NCBI RefSeq assembly: GCF_036195325.1
Contig: NZ_CP108101.1
Span: 2,914,001 to 2,978,000, forward strand
Length of the DNA stretch: 64,000 nt
Reading direction: 5' to 3'
Source of the DNA: Streptomyces sp. NBC_00234
Lineage (GTDB): Bacteria > Actinomycetota > Actinomycetes > Streptomycetales > Streptomycetaceae
Shown: positions 25,811-34,333 of the stretch, in pieces
Numbering within the stretch: the first letter of the stretch is position 1
How the letters are laid out: every line of letters begins with the position of its first letter
The notes under the pieces: model-generated
Database searches by the model: none
What the model was told of the DNA's origin: nothing
The model's input: only the letters and a program-made list of their open reading frames with translations
Made by a program: the position numbers and the translations under genes

Positions 25811-26407
25811 CTATCCGTCCAGGTGACCCGTGTCGTTCCAGCGCTCCAGCGCGGGCATGCCGTACGCCCAGCCCAGCACCGACAGCGACGTCGGGTCGAG
25901 CCGGATGCGCGCCGCGAACGACACGTCCTCCCCCAGCCACCGCGCCCCCAGGGCCCGCAGGATGTGGCCGTGGGCGAAGACCAGGACATCGCGGTCCGCC
26001 GAGCGCGCCCAGTCCACGATCTCGTCCGCACGGGCGGACAGCTCCGCCGGCGTCTCACCCTCCGGCACCCCGTCCCGCCAGATCAGCCAGTCCGGCCGGT
26101 CCGCCTTGATCTGGGCCGGGGTCAGGCCCTCGTAGGCCCCGTAGTCCCACTCCATCAGCGCGTCCCACGGCTCCGCCCGCTCACCGAACCCGGCGATCGC
26201 ACAGGTCTCGGACGCCCGGACGAGCGGGCTGGTCCTGACCTCGACACCCGGCAGGCCCGCCCACGGCTCGCGGTGCAGGCGCTCGCCGAGCAGCTTGGCG
26301 CCCTCACGGCCGGTGTCCAGCAGCGGAATGTCCGTCCTGCCGGTGTGATTGCCCTGCACCGACCACTGGGTCTGGCCGTGCCGGGCGAGCAGGATGCGCG
26401 GTGCCAT
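25811..26407 (-). CDS. Histidine phosphatase family protein (phosphoglycerate-mutase-like)
   Basis: This encodes 198 residues. The catalytic RHG motif is [11 protein letters not shown] (His10), with the second His in [15 protein letters not shown] and the Glu in [15 protein letters not shown]. This is the full branch-1 layout. The protein is cytoplasmic; substrates could be a sugar phosphate, a cofactor phosphate or a phosphoprotein. The ATG at 26407 has GGGAG upstream. A longer frame to 26929 crosses the opposite promoter and is rejected. Confidence 0.85.
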   Translation of the reverse strand: MAPRILLARHGQTQWSVQGNHTGRTDIPLLDTGREGAKLLGERLHREPWAGLPGVEVRTSPLVRASETCAIAGFGERAEPWDALMEWDYGAYEGLTPAQIKADRPDWLIWRDGVPEGETPAELSARADEIVDWARSADRDVLVFAHGHILRALGARWLGEDVSFAARIRLDPTSLSVLGWAYGMPALERWNDTGHLDG

Positions 26408-26737
26408 GAAGGCTCTCCCTGGAACTGAGATCTCACGATCTGGTAGGTCCCGGACGGCGGTGTCCGTTACGGCGACGAGGGGCGGGAACCGGCCCCGGGC
26501 CCGCTCGGGGGCACCGCCGATTCCTCCCGCTCCATCATCTCTCACGTGCCCGGGAGGCAACCCCCGGGGCCGTAACGGCGTCCCTTCCAGCACGGTCCCG
26601 GCCACAGCCGGGCCGCCCCGGGTCCGCACCCGCGAACGGGGCGGCCGGAACCGGGACCCCCCAGGGAATCCCGGCCGACGACCGCCGTACGGTTGAATGC
26701 CATTCGTCGGCAGCATGAACATGGGGAGAGCTACCGG
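26408..26737. other. Non-coding divergent promoter region
   Basis: This is 330 nt between the histidine phosphatase gene (leftward) and the PAP2 gene (rightward). No operator, hairpin or RNA gene was recognised. The frames that cross it are out-of-frame extensions of neighbours. Confidence 0.5.
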
Positions 26738-27667
26738 ATGCAGCACGCCACCGCCGCGCCCGCACCCGGCCACCGTCCCCGATGGTGGACCGAGCTGCCA
26801 CTGATAGCGGTGGTGTACGCGCTGTACTCGGCGGGACGGCTGCTGGTCCGCGGTGACGTGTCGACCGCGGTCGACCACGGGCTCGCGATACTCCGGCTGG
26901 AACAGGCCCTCTTCCTGAACGCCGAGCATCCGCTGAACCGGCTGCTGACCGCCAACCCCGCGCTCGGGATACCCGCCGACTTCGCGTACGCCTCACTGCA
27001 CTACCTCGTCACCCCGGCCGTCCTCATATGGATGTTCCGGCGCCGGAAGGCCGCCTACCGGGCGGCCCGCACCTGGCTCATGACCTCCACGCTCCTCGGG
27101 CTGATCGGCTTCACGCTGATGCCGACCTGCCCGCCCCGGCTGCTCGACGCACGGCACGGCTTCGTCGACACGATGGCCCAGTACAGCTCGTACGGCTGGT
27201 GGGGCACCGAAGCGAGCGCACCGCGCGGGCTCGGCGGGATGACCAACCAGTACGCGGCGATGCCGAGCCTGCACGTCGGCTGGTCGGTGTGGTGCGGGGT
27301 CCTTCTCTGGCGGCACGGCCGCCACCCCGTCGTACGGGCCCTCGGCATCGCCTACCCCCTGCTGACCACGCTCGTGGTGATGGGGACCGCGAACCACTAC
27401 TTCCTCGACGCCGTGGCGGGCGTCGCGGTGATGACCGTCGGAGCCCTTCTCGCGAAGCCGGTCATCCGCCTCTCCGACCGCCTGAAGAACCGGTTCCGGG
27501 CCGGCGCGGTCCCCGTGAGCACGGCCGTGAATGCCGGTAAGTCCCCGGATGTCAGTGCCGGATGCAAGACTTCCGCGGGTGAGCGAATCCCCGGCCAGCG
27601 GACCTCCTCCGCAGATTCAACCGACACCGGCGCACCGGTCGACGACGCTGCGGCAGCGGCTCGCTGA
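26738..27667 (+). CDS. PAP2-family membrane protein, Aur1/inositolphosphotransferase-like
   Basis: This encodes 309 residues with about six membrane segments. The PAP2 active site is CPPRL near 131, MPSLHVGW (Ser177, His179) and [10 protein letters not shown] (His220, Asp224). The pattern fits the Aur1/Ipt1-like branch, which moves phospho-head-groups in lipid synthesis. A role in phosphoinositol or phosphatidate metabolism is an inference. I chose ATG 26738 because GGGGAG lies upstream. The last 55 residues are low-complexity and overlap the next gene in another frame by about 90 nt. The original stop may therefore have been lost and the tail extended. Confidence 0.82.
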   Translation: MQHATAAPAPGHRPRWWTELPLIAVVYALYSAGRLLVRGDVSTAVDHGLAILRLEQALFLNAEHPLNRLLTANPALGIPADFAYASLHYLVTPAVLIWMFRRRKAAYRAARTWLMTSTLLGLIGFTLMPTCPPRLLDARHGFVDTMAQYSSYGWWGTEASAPRGLGGMTNQYAAMPSLHVGWSVWCGVLLWRHGRHPVVRALGIAYPLLTTLVVMGTANHYFLDAVAGVAVMTVGALLAKPVIRLSDRLKNRFRAGAVPVSTAVNAGKSPDVSAGCKTSAGERIPGQRTSSADSTDTGAPVDDAAAAAR

Positions 27668-28739
27668 GCTGCGCGGCCCGTCCGTCGCACCGCACCCGCT
27701 CGACGCACGCGCGCTGGCCGCCCTGGCCGCCAATCCCGGCTGCAAGCGGCGTGCCCTGCTGGACGCCGCGGGGGTGAACAAGACCGTGCTGGCCACGGCG
27801 CTCGGTTCCCCCGCCGCCTTCGGCCAGTCGCAGTTCGCGTTCATGCGGGGCAACGCGTTCGAGGCGAAGGTGAAGGCCGACGGCGGTACGGAGCTGCTGC
27901 GCCTGCTGTACGAGCGCCTCGGCGGCGACTGCGAGGCACCGCGCGAGGCGCTGGTGCCGGATCTGACGGCCGCCGGGCCCGAAGGCCGTGCGGCCAGGAC
28001 GGCGCTGGCCCTGCGGGAGGCGACGGCGGCGGGCGGCTGGGCCCTGCTCGACCATCCGATGCTGGCCCTGGAGGTGGCGGGCTCGCCCGCCTATCTGGAG
28101 CCGGACGCCGTGGTGGTGCACCCCGACGGCACCTGGACCGTGGTCGAGATCAAGTCATTCCCCATGATCGACGGCTCGTCGGACGCGGCCAAGGTCGGCG
28201 CCGCCGCCCGGCAGTCCGCGGTCTACGTCCTGGCCCTGGAGCGGATCGCCGCGGTGACCGAGGGCGCCGAGGTCGGGCACCGGGTGCTGCTGGTCTGCCC
28301 GAAGGACTTCTCCAACCTGCCGACGGCCTCGGTCGTCGACGTCCGCAAGCAGCGGGCCGTCACCCGCCGCCAGCTGACCAGGCTGACCCGCATCGAGGAC
28401 ATCGCCGCCACCCTGCCCGAGGGCACCACCTTCGACCCGGGCTGCTCGCCGCAGGAGCTCGGCGAGGCCGTCGACGCGGTCGGCGCGGCGTACGCCCCGG
28501 AGTGCCTGGCCGCCTGCGAACTGGCCTTCCACTGCCGGGAGAAGTCCCGTGCCCGAGGCGCCGTGGAGGCACTGGGGCGCAGTGTCCGCGGCGAGCTCGG
28601 CGGGCTCACGACGGTGGGCGCGGTGCTGGCCGCCGCCGCGGGCAAGGAGGGCGACCCCGCCGATCCGACGGTCGCGGCGCTGCGCCGTGCCGCTGCCCTG
28701 CGCGCGGAAGCGCTGGAGGGCCGCGCGGTATGTCACTGA
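27579..28739 (+). CDS. RecB-family PD-(D/E)xK nuclease with Cas4/AddB-like cysteine cluster
   Basis: This encodes 386 residues if translated from GTG 27579. ATG 27549 and ATG 27531 are alternatives, and none has a good ribosome binding site. Nuclease motifs, numbered from GTG: GNAFEAKV (motif I, about 92-99), Asp176 in EPDAVVVHPDG, Glu190 and Lys192 in WTVVEIKSF, and the RecB-type QxxxY as Gln212 to Tyr216. Cys55, Cys289, Cys309, Cys313 and Cys319 are placed as in Cas4/AddB nucleases, where one distal and three C-terminal Cys hold a 4Fe-4S cluster. It is the first of three overlapping genes with an unknown protein and an SF1 helicase. A role in DNA end processing or defence is inferred. Confidence 0.75.
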   Translation: MSESPASGPPPQIQPTPAHRSTTLRQRLAELRGPSVAPHPLDARALAALAANPGCKRRALLDAAGVNKTVLATALGSPAAFGQSQFAFMRGNAFEAKVKADGGTELLRLLYERLGGDCEAPREALVPDLTAAGPEGRAARTALALREATAAGGWALLDHPMLALEVAGSPAYLEPDAVVVHPDGTWTVVEIKSFPMIDGSSDAAKVGAAARQSAVYVLALERIAAVTEGAEVGHRVLLVCPKDFSNLPTASVVDVRKQRAVTRRQLTRLTRIEDIAATLPEGTTFDPGCSPQELGEAVDAVGAAYAPECLAACELAFHCREKSRARGAVEALGRSVRGELGGLTTVGAVLAAAAGKEGDPADPTVAALRRAAALRAEALEGRAVCH

Positions 28740-30346
28740 TCACCACACTGGCGCGGCTGGAGGCGGTGGAGAGCGGGCGGGCCCAGCCCCTGGCCACCGT
28801 CCGCCACCGCCATCTCACCGCCGGGCCGCTCGTGCTGGTCCCGCTCACCACCGCCGGTGAGGCGGGCGCCCCGCTCGGGGCGCTGGTGGGTACGGACCGG
28901 GAGACGCCCCGGCTGCTGGCCGTGGCCCAGCCGCGCGACCGCGATCTGCGCTTCGCGTTCCTCGCCGAGCTGGCCGAGGCCGTGCTGCCGCACATCGAGT
29001 CGTACGCCGACGTGGTCGAGCCGGCCGAGCGCAACGAGACCGATCCCGAGACCGGCAAGAAGGTCAAGGTCGAGGTCGAACTGTGCACGGACGCCGCGCA
29101 GCTGATCGTGCCGAGCCGGGCGGGCATCGACTTCGTACGCCTCCTGGGGCGCTCGATGCGCTTCCGGCGGACCGCGGAGGACGATCCGGACACCCCGTAT
29201 CCGGCGCCCGCGCGGGTCCCCCTGCTGGGTCGTTGGCTGACGCACTACGCGGAGCGGGCCAGGGTGCCCGGCTCCTCCCTGCTGCTCGCCACGACCGATC
29301 TCCTGAACCGCCACTGGGCGACCGGCCAGAGCAGCCTGGAGGACCAGCACCTGGGAGCGCTGCTCGCCTGGATCGCCCCTCCGGACGGCGGATCGGGTGC
29401 CGATGCCGCCCTGCGCGCGGAGCTGGAACGGGACCGGGAGGGCCAGTTGCTCTGCCCGCCGGCGGGGCCGGCCACGGACCCCGCGTTCGACAACCGGCTG
29501 CTGGCCCCCGCGATCGAGGCGTACGACCGGGCGCGCACGGCGCTCGCGGCGGCGGAGGACGGACTCGCCGCGGACGCCCGCCTGGCCGAACTGACGCGCG
29601 CCGAGCGGGAGATCAGATCGCTGCTGGCCAAGGTCATGCTGCCCACCTGGGACGCGGTGTGGCGGGGGCTCGACCTGCTGCGCGAACTGCCCGAGGGGGC
29701 CAGGGCCGAGGACCGCTGGACGCGGGACCGCTGGTCGTTCACGGGCCACCGGGACCGGGTGCGGGCCGGGGAGCCCCCGCAGCCCCGCCGGGACGACGCG
29801 GTGACGGCCGCGCAGAAGCTGGCCTCCCGGGAGTCGGCCCAGGCCCAGCTCGACGCGCAGGAGGCGCTGGACGATCCGCTGGTGCTCGCGGGGCGCAGAC
29901 TGTCCGGCGAGGCGTTCGTCGGGGAGGTGACGGAGGTGGTGATGGCCTACAGCGAGTCGAAGCGTCCTTCCCCGCGCCCCCTGGTCACGGTCCGTACGGA
30001 CGAGCACCCGCAGCTCGGTGAGCGGACGAAGGTGTACCGCTCGCTGGACGGCAAACCGCAGACCGCGGAGTTCGTGGAGCGGGTGTCCGCCGGGGACGGC
30101 GGGGAGGACGGTCCGCTGCTGGTGCTGCGGATCACCGACCGGATGGGCCGGAGCAAGGAGCCCGCGCCGGGATCGGTCCCCGAGCCGGGCGACCGGATCG
30201 TCTGGACCCTGTTCGAGCACGACCCTCGCGGCGGTCCGAAGCTGCCGGACCCCGAGGAGACCCCCTGGACCCACGGCGGCCCGCCCGGTGCCGCCGCCGA
30301 ACGGGCCGAACGGCCCGATCCCGTGACCGCGGAGGACCTGCTGTGA
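28730..30346 (+). CDS. Unknown 538-residue partner of the nuclease-helicase operon
   Basis: This starts at ATG 28730, overlapping the nuclease gene by 10 nt, and encodes 538 residues. I do not recognise a family. It has no signal peptide or membrane segment. The N-terminal 140 residues look like mixed beta strands and helices (ATVRHRHLTAGPLVLVPLT). Residues about 260-330 are strongly helical and may form a coiled coil (AEDGLAADARLAELTRAERE). The final 130 residues are beta-rich (DGPLLVLRITDRMGRSKEP; GDRIVWTLFEHDP) and could be an OB-like fold. No nuclease or ATPase motif is visible. It may be a DNA-binding or scaffold subunit between nuclease and helicase, inferred from gene order only. Confidence 0.7.
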   Translation: MSLITTLARLEAVESGRAQPLATVRHRHLTAGPLVLVPLTTAGEAGAPLGALVGTDRETPRLLAVAQPRDRDLRFAFLAELAEAVLPHIESYADVVEPAERNETDPETGKKVKVEVELCTDAAQLIVPSRAGIDFVRLLGRSMRFRRTAEDDPDTPYPAPARVPLLGRWLTHYAERARVPGSSLLLATTDLLNRHWATGQSSLEDQHLGALLAWIAPPDGGSGADAALRAELERDREGQLLCPPAGPATDPAFDNRLLAPAIEAYDRARTALAAAEDGLAADARLAELTRAEREIRSLLAKVMLPTWDAVWRGLDLLRELPEGARAEDRWTRDRWSFTGHRDRVRAGEPPQPRRDDAVTAAQKLASRESAQAQLDAQEALDDPLVLAGRRLSGEAFVGEVTEVVMAYSESKRPSPRPLVTVRTDEHPQLGERTKVYRSLDGKPQTAEFVERVSAGDGGEDGPLLVLRITDRMGRSKEPAPGSVPEPGDRIVWTLFEHDPRGGPKLPDPEETPWTHGGPPGAAAERAERPDPVTAEDLL

Positions 30347-31686
30347 CCTCGGAGAAGGCCACGTTCGACCCGGGCGCCGCGGCGAAGCGGGCGACCGACG
30401 CGATCCTCGACGACACCCTGCACGGCACCTCGCGCGGCATCGTCGTGGACTCGCCGCCGGGCGCCGGCAAGTCGACCCTGGTGGTGCGCGCCGCCCTCGA
30501 ACTGGCCGCCGCGGGAAAGCCGTTGATGGTGATCGCGCAGACCAACGCCCAGGTCGACGACCTGGTGGTCCGGCTGGCCGAGAAGGCGCCGGACCTGCCG
30601 GTGGGCCGCCTGCACAGCAACGACTCCGATCCGTACGACACGGTGCTGGACGGCCTGGACAACGTACGGAAGTCGGCGAAGGCCGCGGACCTCGCCGGTC
30701 TCGGCATCGTCATCTCCACGGCCGCCAAGTGGGCCCACGTGAAGAACGTGGAGCCGTGGGGGCACGCGATCGTCGACGAGGCGTACCAGATGCGTTCGGA
30801 CGCGCTGCTGGCCGTCGCGGGGCTCTTCGAGCGGGCGCTGTTCGTCGGCGACCCGGGTCAGCTGGACCCCTTCTCGATCGTCGGCGCCGACCAGTGGGCG
30901 GGCCTGTCGTACGACCCGTCGGCGAGCGCGGTCACCACGCTGCTCGCCCACAACCCGAAGCTGCCGCAGCACCGTCTGCCGGTCTCCTGGCGGCTGCCCG
31001 CGTCGGCGGCGCCGCTCGTCTCGGACGCGTTCTACCCGTACACCCCGTTCCGCAGCGGTACGGACCACGGGGAGCGCCGCCTGGCCTTCGGGGTCCCGTC
31101 GGACGGCTCGGGTCCCGACCGGGTGCTGGACGAGGCGGCGGAGTCCGGCTGGGGCCTGCTCGAACTGCCGGCCAGACACACCCCGCGCACCGACCCGGAG
31201 GCGGTCCGGGCGGTGGCCCTGATCATCCGCAGGCTGCTGGACCGGGGCGGCGCGGCGACGAGCGAGCGCTCGCCCGACCCGGTCCCGGTGACGGCGGACC
31301 GGGTCGCGGTCGGTACGGCCCACCGCGACCAGGCGGCGGCGGTCCGGGCGGCGCTGGCCGAGCTCGGTGTCACGGGCGTGGCCGTGGACACGGCGAACCG
31401 GCTGCAGGGCCGCGAGTTCGACGTGACGGTGGTCCTGCATCCCCTGTCGGGTCGCCCGGACGCGACGGCCTTCCATCTGGAGACGGGCCGCCTGTGCGTC
31501 CTGGCCTCCCGCCACCGCCACGCCTGTGTCGTGGTGTGCCGGGAGGGCGTCGCGGACCTGCTGGACGAGCACCCGTCCACCGAACCGGTCCAGCTGGGCG
31601 TCACGGTGAAGTTCCCGGACGGGTGGGACGCGAATCACTCGGTGCTGGCCCATCTCGCGGAACACCGGGTGCGCTGGCGGCCTTGA
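30343..31686 (+). CDS. Compact superfamily 1 helicase (Upf1/AAA_11-AAA_12-like)
   Basis: This encodes 447 residues. All core SF1 motifs are present: Walker A SPPGAGKST (37-45), motif Ia AQTNAQVDDL (65-74), Walker B IVDEAYQM (143-150), motif III VGDPGQLDP (168-176), motif IV SWRLP (Arg217), motif V ANRLQGREFDVTVVL and motif VI ASRHRHACVVV. The protein has little more than two RecA domains, without the large 1B/2B inserts of UvrD or AddA. The start GTG overlaps the previous stop (GTGA) with GGAGG 6 nt upstream, so coupled translation is likely. In the TM0106-type family a RecB-like nuclease is fused to such a helicase. Here they are separate genes. Confidence 0.85.
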   Translation: MTSEKATFDPGAAAKRATDAILDDTLHGTSRGIVVDSPPGAGKSTLVVRAALELAAAGKPLMVIAQTNAQVDDLVVRLAEKAPDLPVGRLHSNDSDPYDTVLDGLDNVRKSAKAADLAGLGIVISTAAKWAHVKNVEPWGHAIVDEAYQMRSDALLAVAGLFERALFVGDPGQLDPFSIVGADQWAGLSYDPSASAVTTLLAHNPKLPQHRLPVSWRLPASAAPLVSDAFYPYTPFRSGTDHGERRLAFGVPSDGSGPDRVLDEAAESGWGLLELPARHTPRTDPEAVRAVALIIRRLLDRGGAATSERSPDPVPVTADRVAVGTAHRDQAAAVRAALAELGVTGVAVDTANRLQGREFDVTVVLHPLSGRPDATAFHLETGRLCVLASRHRHACVVVCREGVADLLDEHPSTEPVQLGVTVKFPDGWDANHSVLAHLAEHRVRWRP

Positions 31687-31782
31687 CAGGGTGGACGTCG
31701 GCCCGCCGGACGCTCCCCAGCCCTCTTGCGCCGGGTTGGACAATGGAGGGTGGCCACCGGGCCGCCCGAAGGAGGAACACTC

Positions 31783-32124
31783 ATGGCACAACCCGAGCGG
31801 AACGAGCGGCAGCGGCTGCGTCCCGCACCGCTGCTCTTCGAGCCGTCGGAAGCGGCAGCCGACCCCGAGCGCTTCTTCGACCTCGACGCGATGGAGGACC
31901 CGAAGGAGCTGCTGGCCCGTGCGACGGAGCTCACGCACGCCTTCCGGGCCGCGGCCGACCGTGCCGTCGAATTCCAGGCGGTGGCCGCCGCCCAGCTCGC
32001 CGATCCACGCCGCTTCGACCGGCTCACGGCAGCCGATGTCGCGCAGCGCGCGGAGTGGACCGAGGACTATGCCAAGAAGATGATCGAGTTCGGCCGGACC
32101 CTGATGAAGAACGCCGGACCCTGA
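31783..32124 (+). CDS. Small conserved hypothetical protein
   Basis: This encodes 113 residues, acidic and helical, with no signal peptide or membrane segment. The central helices (DPKELLARATELTHAFRAAADRAVEF) could dimerise. ATG 31783 follows a very strong GAAGGAGG. It lies 96 nt after the helicase gene and may have its own promoter. No family recognised. Confidence 0.7.
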   Translation: MAQPERNERQRLRPAPLLFEPSEAAADPERFFDLDAMEDPKELLARATELTHAFRAAADRAVEFQAVAAAQLADPRRFDRLTAADVAQRAEWTEDYAKKMIEFGRTLMKNAGP

Positions 32125-32263
32125 CGGGCCAACGGGTCCGCCCCGGTTCCGGGCACCGCCGCTGGCATATGCCCGCGCGCAAGATACTCCTCCGCGCCCG
32201 ACTCTGTCCCCGTTTCCGGCAACTCTCGGAATCAGCACCGTCACTCCCTGTAGACCTGTCCGC

Positions 32264-32944
32264 ATGAGCGCTTGGCCGAAAGACGAAACGACCCGCCCCG
32301 CAGCCGCAGGGGCCTCCCACCGCAACGTCGACATCTTCGCTCTGCTGCGGGACCAGCCCCGGCACCAGACCGCGCAGGTGACCGCCGCGGGTGCCTCCTG
32401 GCTCGCCGGCGCCACGGCCTATCCGCGCAGCACGCTCTCCCAGTGGCAGGCCCGCCCCGGCTCCCCCGGCGTCCTGCCGTGCGGCTCCGTCTTCGACGTG
32501 GTGAACGTCCCCGCGCTGTTCGGGCGCCGCATGCTGGAGCAGCTCTGGTCCGAAGGGCCCGGTTCCGGCCCGGTCGCCACGCACCGGGGCCGGATGCTGC
32601 TGTTCGCCGCGCCGGGAACGGCCCAGCGGCTGCCGTCCCTGCTCGGCTGGGAGGAATGGGGCACCGGCGGCACCGGGGAGCACCGCGCCTCCGTGCCCCC
32701 GCTGCTCTGCCACGGCACCGGTGACGCGGTGACCGTCCCGCCCCTGGCCAGTGGTTCCGAGGGCGCCGGCCCCCGCTGGGTGGTCGCCCCCGACACCCGT
32801 AACCCCTGGCTCCCGGGTCCCGACGTGCTGCTGTGGGCCTGCGTGAGGGTGGGCAGGTCACAGCCTTCCCCGGCCTCCGGGTATTCGATTTTTCCTCCTG
32901 CGGATCCGGGTGCTAATGTCTACGACGTCACCAGGCGCCGTTAG
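32264..32944 (+). CDS. Protein resembling an N-terminal primase-polymerase (prim-pol) domain
   Basis: This encodes 226 residues. The pattern of an N-terminal region followed by VLPCGSVFDVVNVPALFGRRMLEQL, then GPVATHRGRMLLFAAPGTAQRLPSLLGWEEWG, matches the short Streptomyces proteins often named bifunctional DNA primase/polymerase. The acidic catalytic cluster expected for an active polymerase is not obvious, so activity is doubtful. The 3' end runs through the promoter of the adjacent tRNA-Lys gene, and the stop codon lies 10 nt inside that tRNA. The last dozen codons may therefore be constrained by the tRNA. ATG 32264 has a weak ribosome binding site. Confidence 0.55.
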   Translation: MSAWPKDETTRPAAAGASHRNVDIFALLRDQPRHQTAQVTAAGASWLAGATAYPRSTLSQWQARPGSPGVLPCGSVFDVVNVPALFGRRMLEQLWSEGPGSGPVATHRGRMLLFAAPGTAQRLPSLLGWEEWGTGGTGEHRASVPPLLCHGTGDAVTVPPLASGSEGAGPRWVVAPDTRNPWLPGPDVLLWACVRVGRSQPSPASGYSIFPPADPGANVYDVTRRR

Positions 32945-33008
32945 CTCAGTTGGTTAGAGCAGCTGACTCTTAATCAGCGGGTCCGGGGTTCGAGTCCCTG
33001 ACGGCGCA
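32935..33008 (+). tRNA. tRNA-Lys (anticodon CTT), copy 1
   Basis: 74-nt cloverleaf. Acceptor GCGCCGT pairs with ACGGCGC, the D-arm is AGCTCAGTTGGTTAGAGC, and the anticodon arm CTGACTCTTAATCAG carries CTT. The T-arm is CCGGGGTTCGAGTCCCTG. It is identical in sequence to the copies at 44118 and 48363. A -10-like TAATGT lies at 32915-32920. The 5' end overlaps the preceding coding sequence by 10 nt. Confidence 0.95.
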
Positions 33009-33017
33009 CAGACGGTG

Positions 33018-33047
33018 GAAGCCCCCTCGCGGAAGCGAGGGGGCTTC
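33018..33047 (+). terminator. Terminator of tRNA-Lys copy 1
   Basis: GAAGCCCCCTCGC, loop GGAA, GCGAGGGGGCTTC followed by TTC. A perfect 13-bp stem. Confidence 0.88.
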
Positions 33048-33091
33048 TTCGTGTGCGCTTCTCCGTGGGCGCGCGCCCCCGGGGCCTCCCG

Positions 33092-34333
33092 TCAGGTGCC
33101 CGTCGTGATCCGTACGGTCCAGGACCCGGAGGGGGTCCGGCCCGCGACCTCGATCCTGGTGCGCTCGCCGGGCACGGTGTAGGTCTCGCCCTCGCCCAGT
33201 GGGGCGTCCGCGAGCGGCGGGTAGACGGACCTGTCCCAGCAGGCGTCGGAGTCGGGGTGCGTGTCCAGGACCTCGACGGGGCCGCCGCCGGACGGGGTCT
33301 CGTTGCGGATCCGGTAGATCAGCACGCCTTCGGTGCAGGTCGCCCCGTCGTTGCCGGTGGCGCTGCGGGCCTCGATGGCCAGGGCGCTCTCCTCGCCGGT
33401 CCTGATCACCGCGAGCCGGGTCCCGATGGACCCGCCGCGCGCGGGAACGGCGGCGACGGGCTCCAGGGTGAGGTTCGCGCTGCCCTGCACACACCGGATC
33501 TGACGGTGGTCGAGCCAGCCGAGCTTCCACTTGTGCCAGCCGAACAGCTCGGGCGCGAGCCCGAACTGGCTGCCCATGACGTCCCAGTCGCCGACGTAGG
33601 TGTCCCAGTCGCCCTTGCCGTCCCTCGGCCGGTGGTACAGGTCCGCCAGGTCGAAGACGTGCCCGGTCTCGTGGGCGAGGACGTTGCGGTCCGGCGGGTG
33701 CTGCTCGAAGACGGTGACGACGCGCTTGATGTCCGCGCCGTCGGCCCGCAGCGGCCGGTCGAAGTTGACGACCTTGGTGGCGTCGGAGTCGACGCCCGGC
33801 GCGTCCGGGTCGGCGACCAGGTAGACGATGTCGTACGCCGAGAAGTCGGTCTTCGCGTCCGCCACGTCGATGGCGTCGCGCAGATACGCGCTGCGCCGCC
33901 CCGAGTCCCAGTCGCGCTCTATGCCGTACCAGCTGGAGGGGCGCGGCATCTCGATCCACTGCTGCTGCGGGTGCGGGCGCAGGGTGAACTTCCCGTACGA
34001 GGCGCGCTGGAAGAAGCGCGTGGTCGAGGGGAAGTAGTCGGCGGTGAGCACGGCGGGGGTGACCGCGGGTTCGGCGTCGGGGAACGAGAGAAAGATCATG
34101 ACCGCGTCGAGGCTGCGGTCGGGACGCGGGTAGGCGCCGTTCCAGGTGTCGAGGCCGAGGGAGTGGTGCGCCCCCGTCCTGGGCAGGGCGCACGGGCCCG
34201 CGTCGCGCGTGGTCGCCACGGCGGGTCCCGCGACGAGGGAGGTGGCGGCGAGCGCCATGAGAGAGGTCAGCGCGGCTGCGACGCCACGCAGACTCGGCCT
34301 CTCCACTCCCCCGGGTCTGCGCTGTCGCGGCAC
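33092..34333 (-). CDS. Secreted M6-type metalloprotease (immune-inhibitor-A-like)
   Basis: This encodes 413 residues. A signal peptide (about 1-42, with AALTSLMALAATSLVAG) is followed by a single catalytic domain. The zinc motif is HETGHVFDLADLYH (His221, Glu222, His225, then acidic residues), and a met-turn-like WDVMGSQFG follows. This is the pattern of M6-family proteases. The C-terminal 120 residues are beta-rich. I chose GTG 34333 because GGAGG lies 5 nt upstream. The ATG or GTG further upstream would disrupt the signal peptide. It is exported by Sec. Its natural substrate is unknown. Confidence 0.8.
   Translation of the reverse strand: MPRQRRPGGVERPSLRGVAAALTSLMALAATSLVAGPAVATTRDAGPCALPRTGAHHSLGLDTWNGAYPRPDRSLDAVMIFLSFPDAEPAVTPAVLTADYFPSTTRFFQRASYGKFTLRPHPQQQWIEMPRPSSWYGIERDWDSGRRSAYLRDAIDVADAKTDFSAYDIVYLVADPDAPGVDSDATKVVNFDRPLRADGADIKRVVTVFEQHPPDRNVLAHETGHVFDLADLYHRPRDGKGDWDTYVGDWDVMGSQFGLAPELFGWHKWKLGWLDHRQIRCVQGSANLTLEPVAAVPARGGSIGTRLAVIRTGEESALAIEARSATGNDGATCTEGVLIYRIRNETPSGGGPVEVLDTHPDSDACWDRSVYPPLADAPLGEGETYTVPGERTRIEVAGRTPSGSWTVRITTGT

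Noticed and set aside
25811..26929. Extension of the histidine phosphatase to 26929
   Set aside because: The extension runs through the divergent promoter and over the PAP2 start. ATG 26407 gives a perfect family N-terminus.
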